A stretch of 64,000 nucleotides of DNA from Ampullaceana balthica (GCA_944989445.1 CALYLW010000314.1:277124-341123); one strand, 5' to 3'. Counted from the stretch's first letter, positions 48,453 through 60,518 are shown. Numbers and translations are program-made. The notes: generated by a model not told the origin, from the sequence alone.

Positions 48453-48817
48453 TTATATTATTATCGAGTGGCAGCGCGCTCGACTGGCGTACCGATGGTC
48501 ACGGGTTCGAATCCATGTGAAGCCATGGATTTGTTCCCGGGGCCTAGGGCGTCCCCGAGTCCACCCAGCTTCGAATGGGTACCTAACGCATAGTTAGGGA
48601 AAATAAAAGGCTGCTGGGTAATGCGTGGAACCCTTATAGCCGTGGCATGTGAACGCTGTCACTTGCCAAAATCAACTGCTGCCTTGCAGATGGTCTTGGC
48701 TGACCAAAGGCTATGGAAGCACATCCAGAAAAAACAGCAGGCTGAAGTCGGAGACCACGGGCCAATTGGCGCAAAACTCGTCGGCACGCAATACTCAAAT
48801 TGAGAACGAAGAAGAAG
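48453..48817 (+). mobile_element. tRNA-derived SINE with target-site duplication
   Basis: The head has an A-box-like GTGGCAGCGCGCTCGACTGG (48469-48488) and a B box GGTTCGAATCC at about 48504-48514, the RNA polymerase III promoter of tRNA-derived SINEs. The body contains CCACCCAGCTTCGAATGGGT and ends in a (GAA)n tail at about 48806-48818. A 10-bp duplication, AAACCATTAT, flanks it (48443-48452 and 48818-48827). It interrupts the third copy of the 60-bp tandem repeat, giving an independent proof of insertion. Confidence 0.88.
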
Positions 48818-48862
48818 AAACCATTATATGTATGCAAGATATGGGTTCTTAGAAACAACTAT

Positions 48863-49620
48863 TTCATGAGCGAATGACTAATGTTAAAGAGCAGATTCTT
48901 GAAATGTCGTTAGAACTACGTAAATATCGCTATTCTATTCCGCATAATATTTTTTAAACAATGTTTTCTGATTTTCACGTATGCTCTCGTAGATATATAA
49001 AATCCTTTTAAAAATATATTTTACTTGGCCTTAATTCACTCGGAGTCTCCACTCACATAATACCAAATAAATCATCTTGTTTTGTTTTTTTAAGTGTTTG
49101 GCCCCTGAGACAATCAAAAATATACACTGTGCTTCCCGTCTCTACGTATTAGAAATACTTTGATAGGAACAATAACTGGGGCCAACAAACTTCCGGCTTT
49201 CAAAAAGAGAAACCACTTGTTTCATTATTATAGAGCAGTGTCGTCTGTAACCTTTACCAAGAATTATTCAGTCAATATTTTACACAAAGAATTCAGTGCT
49301 AACATATTTTTTTTTCAATCTCCCAGGCTCTAACATGATTTACTTGAGGACGAGTGTTGCAATTTCAAGACCACCTAAGAAGCAATCGAATCTGCCGGGT
49401 CGCAGTAATGACAAGCCCAGACTCCAATAGCCAGTTGTTGAACTTCCGGAACTTTCTTAAACATCCCCCGTTTCCTGCTTGACATTAGATGAGATTTCAT
49501 GCTCTGAAATGATTTGACCATTGGAGAGACTTTGTTAAAAAATAAAAATAAAATAAAAAGTAAACACTATTCACTGAGAATATGTGAATCATAGCGTTTC
49601 TTTTTTTTCTTCCCCTTCAG
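48863..49620. other. Non-coding stretch upstream of the receptor gene
   Basis: No coding feature. The last ~25 bases are a strong polypyrimidine tract ending in CAG, a good splice acceptor (see next entry). Confidence 0.5.
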
Positions 49621-49802
49621 ACGTCTTACATCCTCCTCTTCGCTGCAGACGCGGACTGCCACAGGAGAAACTTTTGCTTTACACACGTGCGGGTGGCACG
49701 AGCTCACGTAGGCACGGCGTGCGAGAACTCGGCAGCAGACGTGGGTTTATAAAACGCTGGTTCATGAAGGCAATGAACCCGTATCTCTTTAAGCTCATCC
49801 GG
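49621..49802 (+). other. Candidate 5' exon of the receptor gene
   Basis: The sequence TTTCTTTTTTTTCTTCCCC then TTCAG ends at 49620 and is a textbook 3' splice acceptor. The ~180 bases that follow are richer in G and C than their surroundings. Possible donors are at about 49801 (GTGATA) and about 49849 (GTGAAA). The exon would be non-coding or encode a short upstream frame. The assignment is an inference from splice-signal shape and position only. Confidence 0.3.
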
Positions 49803-50354
49803 TGATACTCTCTTCGTTACGGAGGATAGAATGGTGTAGACGTCTTTTGGTGAAATTGTGCTTTTTAATTTTTAAATGTTTTCATTTTATTTTATTTTTA
49901 TACAAACGTTTCTAAGAGAATAACAACCATCACCGAATTTGTGAAACTGGAAATTCGACAACAATCGGCGGGATTAGATTTTATCATCATTACATTTTAT
50001 CCTTCAAAAATATGGATTTTATATAAAAAATGTGTGACACGTTATTGTTTAACATAAACGCTTAGAGAAGATGGAAAGTTACTTACTTGAACGACTTTCC
50101 TCGATGAACGAGACACAGAATGCAGGTTTATCCTTGTTTTGAAATTGACAAGTTTATGTCAAAGACTCGTGTTTCAAGAAACTGTTAACATTAGGTGTCT
50201 TGATGTGAACATGTCAGACTTGAGTTTATAAATGTTTAATACAGCTCTACTTTTTCATTACTCACATTTTTTAAATTAAAATGAATCACTGAGGAGTAAT
50301 TATAACTGCTGTGACGTTTGCTCGGCGCCCGCGAGTTGAAAAGAGTTGAACGGA

Positions 50355-51707
50355 ATGGGATCGAACCCTCAGTCGTCAGAAGAAACGCTTCTCGTCGGAC
50401 TGATGTTGTCCGCAAACCAAAGTGGCGTCTTGCCCTGCAACGGTGTTCTGACCGCCGCCCTCTGTGCGGGAGACGAGGACGCCCACATCTCTTCCACCGA
50501 GACGACCATCATGGGCGCGATGTTGGCCACAGTCTTCCTGGCCAGCCTGGTCGCCAACGCCTTCGTCTTCGTGGTGTTCTGCAAGAGGAAGACCATCTCG
50601 ATGTCGAACCGGTTCGTGGCCAACCTTACCATAGGCAACTGTCTGACAACATTCTTCGTCATGCCGTTTGCTTTCACGTCCCTCCTCACCACAGAATGGA
50701 TCTTCGGTTACTTCTGGTGCGTCGTCACCGGCTTCTTGATGAACGTCATTGTCAGCGCGAGTATTTTCACCCTCGTCGTCATCTCCATTGACAGGTACTG
50801 CGCTGTGGTAACGCCCCTGCACTATTCCATGCGGCTTACGTCGCGGAGGTGCACGATGCTCATCGCGTGTATCTGGGTCGGGGCGGTCGTTATATCGGCG
50901 CCGCCCCTGCTAGGTTGGAACGCCATAGAATTTCAGTTAGACAAAATGGTGTGCACCGTGAAGTGGTCCAGCAGCCAGAGCTACGACAGGTACTACACGT
51001 TTTTTCTAATCAGCTTCAGCTTCGTGCTCCCGCTGGCCTCAATCTTGTGGACGTACGCCAGGATATTCAGGGCTGCTCACGGCAACATCGTCAGGGCCAG
51101 GAGAAACAGCGTCATCCGCGTCAACTCCGCGGCCACGAACAACTCCGAGGACGCCATCAACCAGCAGAACACGCCCATCAACTCGAGGAGGCGGAGCAGC
51201 ACCGCGCCCATCATTCGCCGGCTGAGCCAGTCCTCCAGCCGGTCGTCGTCGTTGCTGTGGCGGAAGGAGGAGTGGAAGACGGCGGTGACGAGCTTCCTGG
51301 TCCTCTTCAGCTTCGCCGTCTGCTGGACCCCGTACTTCGTGGTCATGGCCGTGGAGGCCAGCATGGGGAGGTCCACTCCGTTCTCCCCGATTGCCTCCCA
51401 TGTTTCAACAGTGCTGGCCATGTTCAGCTGTGCCTGCAATCCTATAGTCTACGTGTTCAGGAGCAAAATCGTGCGTAAAGAGCTCACAACAATTGTCCGA
51501 GGTCGCGCCAACTCGGATCATGAAATCTGCATACCTCACGATTTCCCACGGAGGATTTCAGTCGTGCGGAACGAAAGCGGGAGGAGCCTGCGGAGCATGG
51601 GTGACGTCGAGGAGGAGAAGGAGGTCTCGGAAGACGGAGGCGACCACGAGAAACGCCTTCGATTCACAAAAAATGAAAGGGGTCAGTCCGAAAATGGTGA
51701 CCTATGA
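50355..51707 (+). CDS. Class A (rhodopsin-family) GPCR, GPR161-like
   Basis: This is a complete seven-helix receptor of 450 residues in one uninterrupted frame. The start is the first ATG after an in-frame TGA at 50337. Landmarks by residue: N-glycosylation site NQS at 21; N1.50 at 68; N at 95 in place of the usual D2.50; C122 and C200 (helix 3 to loop 2 disulfide); DRY at 146-148; W174; P226; CWTPY at 323-327; NPIVY at 362-366. Helix 3 has Met at 3.32, so it is not an amine receptor, and helix 7 lacks the retinal Lys. The Asn at 2.50, the SNRFV run before helix 2, TEWIFG at the end of loop 1 and PPLLGW after helix 4 resemble GPR161. In vertebrates GPR161 is an orphan ciliary receptor that raises cAMP through Gs and restrains Hedgehog signalling; that role here is inference. 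Loop 3 (about 240-309) is Arg/Ser-rich, with RRRS, RRLS and, in the tail, RRIS, which fit PKA sites. The acidic tail follows. The coding region is much more GC-rich than its surroundings. Confidence 0.93.
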   Translation: MGSNPQSSEETLLVGLMLSANQSGVLPCNGVLTAALCAGDEDAHISSTETTIMGAMLATVFLASLVANAFVFVVFCKRKTISMSNRFVANLTIGNCLTTFFVMPFAFTSLLTTEWIFGYFWCVVTGFLMNVIVSASIFTLVVISIDRYCAVVTPLHYSMRLTSRRCTMLIACIWVGAVVISAPPLLGWNAIEFQLDKMVCTVKWSSSQSYDRYYTFFLISFSFVLPLASILWTYARIFRAAHGNIVRARRNSVIRVNSAATNNSEDAINQQNTPINSRRRSSTAPIIRRLSQSSSRSSSLLWRKEEWKTAVTSFLVLFSFAVCWTPYFVVMAVEASMGRSTPFSPIASHVSTVLAMFSCACNPIVYVFRSKIVRKELTTIVRGRANSDHEICIPHDFPRRISVVRNESGRSLRSMGDVEEEKEVSEDGGDHEKRLRFTKNERGQSENGDL

Positions 51708-52514
51708 CGTCATGGCGCCCCCGTCAGAAAGCTCGTCCATACTCGTGGCGTGCTCGACGTGCACGTGTTTGAAATAATCAACAATTTACTTCACGTATTC
51801 CCTTCAAATTGATATTTTTTAGAATGCTTTGTTGCTGTTTTTTGCCATGATGAAAGTAAATCAACTTTTCTTAAGGATAGTTCCAAAAAATACGGCCGTG
51901 AGGGTAAAACTTTGTTTCGGTGTTCTTTGCCACCTTGTAACATTGAAATTTTATAATTGGTTTTAGAGAACAAGTGGTTGTTTAATTTTTTCTTAGCCCA
52001 AGATTTGACCAGTTTCATTCATGTATGAACCTCATTGATGTCGCCGAACTCCGAGCAACGATTAGGGGGGGGCTGTGTTTCGCCTCAAGTTTTTAACACT
52101 GGAAAATGTCTTTTCAATGTTTGCTTATGTTAGATGTAATCGGTTTATTGTGATTATTATTTAAACATAATTTGACAATAATGTTTAATTACGTGAATTG
52201 TACAAATGTAAAGTGTGTAATATATTTCTAAACATTTGATTTCAATTGTCCATCTGGAGTTAAATCAAAGGTCTTAAAGGGGGTGGGAGGGGCGCACTTA
52301 CTCCACCCCCCTTATTTACACCCTGCCGCCACCCTCCGAGAAAACATGTCATCAAGCCACAAACCCGAAATGATGCTGATAAATCATCTCGAGACTATTG
52401 ACACGTTGTCATTACACTGGAGGTTAGCTGCTCTTAACAATGGAATGTTTCATTACAATCTTAGTTGTCAATTTTTGTGAAAAATTAACACTTCCAGGCG
52501 CTCCTCTAACGGGA

Positions 52515-52594
52515 GAATAAAATGTTTGCTTATACACCATACAATTACATTCTATTTTTTATACAAATATTTTTTTCCCAAAAGGTGCAATAAA
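52515..52594 (+). terminator. Candidate polyadenylation signals of the receptor gene
   Basis: AATAAA occurs at about 52515-52520 and again at about 52589-52594, some 0.8-0.9 kb after the stop codon. Which one is used, if either, cannot be told from sequence alone. Confidence 0.35.
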
Positions 52595-53768
52595 ACTTTG
52601 GTCATCTAAATGGCTGACATGTTTAAGTCAACATATTCATACTTTCAAGATGTGACTAATGCATATGTCATATGTCAATTCGTTTATATATCTGTCATTT
52701 ATAAGTTCAAGAGCTTGTTGATGTTTGAATGATTTGTGCCAATCTTTTCAGTTTCTTCCTTTGTACAAATTGCAAACTTGGGACAGAACAACGCTGACGA
52801 CATGAAGTCTTTAAAGAATCAAACACTAGTGTATACCGACTCAGATCTGGGACAGGTTCTTTATAATCCCTAAAGAATGAATCCATTACTAAAACTCTAG
52901 CCCGCCGAAAACTCAAGAATGAACTTAGTGGTTTTAAGACAATTTATTTGAACAAGTGTTATCAACAAATGTGAGCATTTCTTGTATGTCTTCATTTTAA
53001 GTTATGTTGTAGTTATGATAAGCTCGCTCCTACATCGGCGCCTGTTATTATTTCATTCAAGAAAACTATATAATATAATATAACATTTGAGGAATATTTT
53101 CATAGAAATACCAGAAACGAAATGTCTTTTTTTATACATGTATTTATTTTTTTATCAGTGTTTACATATTGTGTTCTTACTTTTTTAACATGATGGTGAC
53201 ATCTGCCCTTTCACGAGCCACTAACCAGGGCCTCTTGTTCAGCATAATGAGATCCCTTGTTTTAGTGAAAGGTGACACTAAGAAGTATTATGTCATTAAT
53301 TTAACGATGCGTGTATATTTATCAAGCTGACTTGAATTTTTTTATATCTATTTGATGGCAAAATCTGATATTATATATGATATTATTTGTAAAAAGAAAT
53401 TTATTGTCATGAAACTCATTCATTTATTATATACAACCAATATCTTGCCACATTCTTTGTCATCAATGATTTCAAAACTTACTCAGTATTATTGACTTGA
53501 TTTTGGTAAAGTTTCTTTGATATTTGTTTGCTTGGCTTTCATGAGGAATTTCTGTGAAAAGTGAACGAAAGGGTTACTATACTGATTTTTAAAAATCCTC
53601 AATTTTTCTAGCTCTCGTAAGATGCGTATGATAAGCCGTGTATCACATCCAAAGCGCTTTGGTAGATGTATCAACTACTAAATAGCATAACTATTCTGAA
53701 AAGCTTGCGATAACGTTCTGAAAGCCTTGAGTGACACCATTGCATTCTGAGCTGTCAACATTGTCTGA
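52595..53768. other. Unique non-coding stretch
   Basis: AT-rich, no gene recognised. Confidence 0.5.
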
Positions 53769-54040
53769 GCTCGTCACTCTGGCCGCCCCACCATGGCTGT
53801 ATATCCGCGTGTGACATGATATGATATCAACAGCTTCACTACTGTTTCGAGGCCTAAGCTGCAATGCCGGCAGATCGAGTCCCTGTTGTAGTCAAGCCTA
53901 TTGAAGTAGGAGTGTCTGGGGTACTGCTCTGTTCTTACTTGAGGCATTACACTCTGATGTTGGCGACTCCGTTTCCACCACTGATATGTATTGCAGGTGA
54001 TGGGCATGTATGAGTGCACACCTCTGTCAGTCGTATTGTT
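53769..54040 (-). pseudogene. Probable LINE C-terminal fragment
   Basis: The minus-strand frame contains QVRTEQYPRHSYFNRLDY, then SICRHCSLGLETVVKLL. The order of an R-T-(G/E) motif, a Y/L-rich stretch with a RL/RI pair, a C-x-x-C and an ET..(H/K)LL run is typical of the region after the reverse transcriptase in I/R1/Jockey-type non-LTR elements. Only about 80 codons remain and no upstream RT or tail was found, so it is a small relic. It could be a chance resemblance. Confidence 0.5.
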
Positions 54041-57000
54041 GATACATCAACTCAATTAAATTCTCCTCGATGAGGATGTTCCAACATTTCATTTCTCGTA
54101 TTTGAAGTTAAAGAGGTACAAATTGTGCTCCATAGAAAAGGTTTGGCCGGAAGTTCTCCGACAAGCAAACGACCAATTAATCGCCCTCAATCTTTGGCGT
54201 TCCTAGAGTTAGAGCGAGCCATTTCTTATCATGAAGATTTTGATAATACCTCCACATTTTCTGTTAATTTAATTTATTTTTCTGTCGGCGGCAAAAAATA
54301 TTTGCTCGTATAAAGCGTTGTTTAATATATGACTTGACATGGTCAGAGGCGCAAGCTTCTCCAAACATGTGTCAAATGATTTATGATCTTAGCAAGAGGT
54401 TGCGTCCTTGGAATACACTAACTAGACGTTAACAAGAGTTACATATCATGCAAATAGAGATAGGCACCATACGATTACAGCGGTCGTACATAAGCTCTCT
54501 GTTTGGAGTCTATACCACAGATACTTGACAAGACCGACGATTACGTAACGAACGTCATGAGAATTCGAACGAGCTATAATTAAGGGAGGCTTAATTTTGC
54601 AGCCATATCGAACAATGTCTAACAAAAATACTTAAACAAGAGGATTTACAGTTTTGGTGGGAAGTCATTTCTCGAAAGGGAAAATGTTTTATATGTCAGG
54701 ACAGTGTTTGGGAATGGAAGGATTCATTATCATGACTTGCAAAATTTAACAATTTTCTTTTATCGCTAATACATCAGATAAGAGCGGAAAGTTTTTCAGA
54801 CGTTAATACATTCATTCCCACTGTAGTGATGGATTTCCTAATTATTTTTATGTTTTCTTTCTCAGATCTGTTTATTCGTCCATTCATATTTAAATATTTG
54901 TAAGATTATTTTTTTTAAAATATAAATGAAATATTCAACTTACATAACAACGGCCTGAAATTTTTATCTCGATAAATATTTTAGTATTAAAAATCAATTA
55001 CAATCACACAAACACACTGTCAAATAGTAATATTTTGAAACGGTTCTAATTTTATAAGATGGGAAGCGAGGAAAAGCGACATAAGCAGGTGGAAAGAAAA
55101 AATTAACATCGTTATTTATTATTTCCCCTGCTTTAACTCTTAGGAAAGTTTAATGGATTGGCCTACAAAGTCACGTGTTCCACGCCATTACACCAACTCG
55201 AAGTCTCTAAACCCAATCGCCCTATCGGGACGTCATTAATTTCCTGATAAATGGGGAGGCGTGTCTAGACAGATGGTGGTTTGCTTTCTGTTTGATTTCA
55301 CGACTTCCGGTGGTATTCATGATCAGCTTCCGCCGGCACCTTGTATTTGTATCGTGTGGCTATTTCGTCAGTAAGCAATTAAGAGTGCTAAAAATAACAC
55401 TGTCCCCATTCCCCCTTTTTAAATTTTTTTTATAAAAAACTCCTTTTCATTTTTACTTTTTTTTTCTTTTAAAGATTTTTTTTTAAACTTAAACATGATT
55501 GCAATGTAAGTGAGTTTTAATTTAATGACTGTAGAACTGTGTAACAGGTGGACATGTATGAAAAAAATTAAAATATATCGAAACAGGGAAGACATGCGTA
55601 AAGTAGGTAAGAGTGTGTATTAATTAGCCCGTAGTGGTGGAAACGTATGGGATTATTATTAAAGAGAGATATTTACGTATCATTATTTTTTTTTAATTAA
55701 ATTTTATTTTTAAAAAAAATATTTTTTAAAAAAAAATACGCGGTGTCTTAAAAACTGCATTTATGATTTTACTAGATCTAATTTTAACAAAGTAATAAAT
55801 GACGTTCCAGTTTTTAAAGAATTTTTATTTATAAATTTCAACCACTAAAAATTTATTCAAAGTCAAAATTAAGGTACACTCTACACGATTAAAACACACA
55901 ACACACGATACGCATTAGGTCCATCTTCTAAATTTAATAATTGTTATAAGTACTTATAACTTATAAGTTATAATCGTTGAACACCTGTAATACATCAAAG
56001 CCAAAAGCGCGGCTGTCGAGATTATACATGCTTCCAGAGTAAAAATAATTAAACAACTTCTTTTATGATAAAAGTCTGACAGAGCCACGGACGTACAATT
56101 ACAATATCGCAAATCTATCCTTGTTTCACCTTATCTGACCTCATTATAGGAGACTGGACACGAGCGTTGTTGGTAGAAACATCTTGACAGGGGCCTGAAA
56201 TAAAGCAAATATTTTGAGACGTCAGACATAATAAATGACTTGTCATATTAAATCTGGTGTATATAGTATATATGGATATATACATTCATATATAGACTTA
56301 CATGTGTAAGTCATAAATTATGATGGTTCTTCATAAAAACTTAACTACGATAGAGATACTGACCTGTGTAGATCTAACGTCAGTTTGAGAATCACAGTGT
56401 CAGATCGATACTGTAAAACTTGCCCTTCACCCCACCCTCCCCTTCTCCATCAAGACCTCAGAGTTGCGGTGTTTGTCGTAATCTCCTTTAAGTGGCACTT
56501 AAAGATGGCAGCGATCAATTCCTTAAGAGGTTACAACCCTAAATGAGGCGTGCAACGGCCTTGACATTTTTAAACGTTTTGTGCTGTGTATCATGGTTTA
56601 TATTCTTTATTTTCAGTTGACATTCTATGGTCATACTGACTCTTATCTCGAACATAGTTTGTCAAAAATATTGCCGTGAATCTATAAATAGAAAATCGGG
56701 GCATCCACACTGCCTAATATTATTAAAGGGCGGACATTTTTTTTAATACACTTCCGGGGACTCCGTTCAAGTAAAAAAAAACAACACTTTATGGGAACTC
56801 TTCGTTAAAAGTGTCAGTGAAGTAGCTCCAGACGAAAATGTGCTCTACTAAAAAGTCAAATACAAAATCGGCATATTTTCAAATGAATTATATTTCAGCC
56901 ATGTTTCAAAGAAAACGTAATATTACGCAATGCTAATTGACGTTTTCCGGACTTAATAAAATTTACATTTCAAATTTGAAGAAGAAAATAAAACTACAAT

Positions 57001-57280
57001 AGCTGTTTAACGAGGCCAGGATTGTGCCATTTGAAGAAAGATTAAGGATTAACCCTTAATAACTTAGAAAAAGTAATAGAATAAACTATTATTTCCTTTT
57101 TGTTTACAAGTTGAGAAATAAACGAACTTTTGCGTTGAGGGAAATAGAGCATTCTCCGTCATTCTATTTACCACATATTGCCCAATACAATAACTGTTTC
57201 TGCAGATGATGCAAAATCATTTTGGCCATAATCCTCTCAATGTTTTATGGCTTTGACCAATTAACCTTATACTTGCCGGT
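54041..57280. other. Long unique non-coding stretch
   Basis: The longest stretch with no tandem array and no recognised transposon. No coding exon was supported. It contains poly-A/poly-T-rich parts (about 55390-55740). It may hold introns or regulatory DNA of a neighbouring gene. Confidence 0.4.
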
Positions 57281-57606
57281 AAACGCAATCAGCCTAGTGA
57301 TTGCCGTTCTAAGCAATCAGCAAAGTGATTGCCGTCCTAAGCAATCAGCCGTATGCTTGCTGCTCTACGCAATCAGCCGCTACACCTTCCGCTCTAACCA
57401 ATTAGCCGTTACATCTGCCGGTCTAAGGAATCAGCCGTTAAACCCTCCGGTCTAAGCAATCAGCCGTTACGCCTGTCAGTCTAAGCAATCAGCCGTTACA
57501 CCTGCCGTTCTAAGCAATCAGCCGTTACGCCTGCCGTTCTAAGCAATCAGGCGTTGCACCTGCCGGTCTAAGCAATCAGCCGTGATACCTGCCGGTCTAA
57601 CCAATG
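57281..57606. repeat. Degenerate minisatellite, ~29-bp unit, ~11 copies
   Basis: The core is CTAAGCAATCAGCCGTTACA followed by CCTGCCGGT. Copies differ by many substitutions, making this one of the oldest arrays in the window. Confidence 0.9.
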
Positions 57607-58834
57607 ATAACGAGCCATAGACTTGCTGATCAGGTCATGAAGACCTTGACCATGACTCTTCCGATTGACCGCTGGAAGCAAACGAAGTTAAATTCTTATT
57701 TTGTCCTCCTTTAACTCACCCAACTGTCCGCCTACCAACTACTCCATAACAATTGAGGAGAGGGCCATACATACTCTCAGTTCAACTTTTAAAAGCAAGT
57801 TGAGTGCCTCATTGGAATGTGTTCAACAATTTGATATGAGCGTCTTTGCAGTCTCCCCATCTCAGGGAGGTGTACATCATTCTTCTGTGTATTTGAAAGA
57901 CGTCTCCATCCTTATTGTTTAAATTAAAAAAATTAAAGTTTAAATGTTATTATGTTTAAACGTTCGTATGTGTGCATCGCCCTGTGTGTAATTTACATAT
58001 TTATAACATTGACCAAGTGTTTGACATTTTATTGCTCCGATCTTTAATGATTAATGGCGTAAATGAATTTTGTTCATTGATTCATGGAACGTGTGAAAGA
58101 TGATAGTATTTTATTTTTACTTGATAAGTTTAGCAAAAGTACATGAATTATAATTTTTGTACTCGATGCCATCAATAAAATTTTGACTATGCGTTAACAT
58201 CAGCCCTTTAATGAGGATTTGTTTAGTCGACTCTGGTAATTGCTTGACGATTACAAGTGGTATTAGGTGATGTCATAAGAAAGTTATCAGGCACAAATGG
58301 GTTATGTCATGTTTACAGTTTGATGTCATTTAAATAATGCAAGCGATTTCAATGTTAGTATCATTTTAAGATGGTGTTTCGCTCGATGTATGATAATGTC
58401 ATATCTATGATTGTATTGAGCCTATGATGGTATCTCCGTAAAGCTGTATTTTTTATTACGGTGTCCCTGTTTTATTATATGGTGTTGTACATTAGTGCAT
58501 GTGCACAAATAATATATGTCTATGATGTCATAAATGTGAATTTATATTATGACGTCCGTTTCCCCGCCGGCGGGCTGTAACCAAATTGATATTCAAATAC
58601 AGTAAACTTGTGGCTTTTATATATCTAATAAAAGTTGTAATGTAATACTATTTATTTTACTTTGTCTGTTGTGACCTCAGTCAGTGGTAGAGAGTGGAGG
58701 AACGACAGGGAATGTTCAACAGGAGTAGTCAGGCCTTGAAATCATTGTATACCAATCATAGGCTGCCTCAAATTTACACAACATAAACCCTGCGTACCAG
58801 TTTTAAAAAATATTTTGTCTTCATCTGCCTAAAA
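57607..58834. other. Unique non-coding stretch
   Basis: Contains a short frame of about 73 codons at 57701-57922 with no recognised domain; otherwise nothing. Confidence 0.45.
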
Positions 58835-59234
58835 TTTATTGGGGCGAATGTTATTGTTAGTAAATATAAATTAATTTATTGGGGCGAATGTTATTGTTAG
58901 TAAATATAAATTAATTTATTGGGGCGAATGTTATTGTTAGTAAATATAAATTAATTTATTGGGGCGAATGTTATTGTTAGTAAATATAAATTAATTTATT
59001 GGGGCGAATGTTATTGTTAGTAAATATAAATTAATTTATTGGGGCGAATGTTATTGTTAGTAAATATAAATTAATTTATTGGGGCGAATGTTATTGTTAG
59101 TAAATATAAATTAATTTATTGGGGCGAATGTTATTGTTAGTAAATATAAATTAATTTATTGGGGCGAATGTTATTGTTAGTAAATATAAATTAATTTATT
59201 GGGGCGAATGTTATTGTTAGTAAATATAAATTAA
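58835..59234. repeat. Minisatellite, 40-bp unit, 10 perfect copies
   Basis: The unit is GGGGCGAATGTTATTGTTAG followed by TAAATATAAATTAATTTATT. Exactly 400 bp with no visible differences between copies. Confidence 0.97.
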
Positions 59235-60370
59235 ACAACGTCAATAAATTGTGGCAATTAGATTATTTTATTGCATGAAAAGGTATCTTTAAACAAAATG
59301 CTATCTACAAGAATACTATTGAGATGTGAGAATGTCTATTTGTTGTAGGGAGTGTCCTTAAAATAAAATAAAAATATATACCAAAATGTTGTACCTGTTA
59401 GGTCAAGACTTAAGACTTAAGTCTGATTTTTAATTTTTTTGTTAAATTAAAAACAAATAAATAGTTAAATTGAAAATGGGAGAGAACACTAGTATACCAC
59501 TAAGACCAAACATTATGAACTCTTTCTCTCCCTTACTTCAGGCTTCTAATTAAATAAACAGCCACATAAAAAGACAGGGGGGAAAAAAAGGGGGGGGGGT
59601 TACAAAATTATTTATGGAAGTTTGGTGTTATAGTTTTGTCCCTTTATTTTAATTTTAAAGTAATGAATGACAAATCACATAATTTCTGTGTAAAGGAGCG
59701 TCTGTAATGCATAAGGTAAGATAAGAAAAGATAAGATAAAACTTCAATATAATTTTTTTTTAATTGACTTATATCTTTTTTTTTAATTTCTTATTTTGAA
59801 AATGTTTTTTAACAAGTATTACTTTTGTTTGAATATAGAAATATTGGAAAAATTACTTTTAAAATATACAAAAACAATTATTTACATTAAAAGTCTTCAT
59901 TTACAGTTTTCACAGCATAACAGTTATTTCTTGTGCACAATTTAAATAAAATACAAAATGTATACAAGACAACATAGTCATTTAGTATTTACAAGTTTTG
60001 ATTTCACTGCCAGGTTTGTATTTAACACAAATTACGTGTTAAATACTAAATACAATACACATTTATATTAACGGTTAATTCAAATACAATAAATTTGATT
60101 AGAAGTTGTGTTATTGAATAATGCGGGTTATTAAAGTATAATTAAATTAATTAAATAAGATGGAGGCTTTGATCAGATTACATGTAATGTAATTGAAAAC
60201 GAAATAAATAACATTATTAAACAGTAAACTTTATCTTATCTTATCTTATCTGTTTACAGACGCTCCTTCTATACAGAATATAATTGCGTCCTACGCTTAT
60301 CTATGGTTTGTGTTTAGTCCTGCATTTTTATTAGAGAATGACAGTGCTCTCCCTTCCACTTTCACTGCAG
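59235..60370. other. Non-coding stretch
   Basis: AT-rich, with a CTTATCTTATCTTATCTT run at about 60232-60252 and a mirrored AAGATAAGAAAAGATAAGAT at about 59716-59738. GCGTCTGTAA-like sequence (59698) and TTACAGACGCTCC (60255) are inverted, so 59694-60267 could be a TIR element of about 570 bp with a (TATCT)n-flanked interior. Confidence 0.5.
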
Positions 60371-60490
60371 ACTCCCTGGCAGAAGGTGGGGCGTTGCAGA
60401 CCCAGTCCGATGTCCCGGTCACTTATCTCGGAGCAAACAAATGGCTTGCAGACCATTTTAGGAACGATTGGTCCCAGGACTGCCAGAGGG
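60371..60490 (+). other. Candidate internal coding exon
   Basis: The bases before 60371 read CCCTTCCACTTTCACTGCAG, a strong splice acceptor. The frame that follows reads DSLAEGGALQTQSDVPV, then YLGANKWLADHFRNDW, which has the composition of real protein. A possible donor GTATAC follows at about 60491. The family is unknown. The 16-bp array at 60519 would then sit at the start of the next intron. Confidence 0.3.
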
Positions 60491-60518
60491 GTATACGTTA
60501 ACATGCCCAGGCGAAGTC

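Noticed and set aside
50355..51707. Opsin or biogenic-amine receptor identity for the GPCR
   Set aside because: Helix 7 has Met where opsins need the retinal-binding Lys, and helix 3 has Met at 3.32 where amine receptors need Asp.
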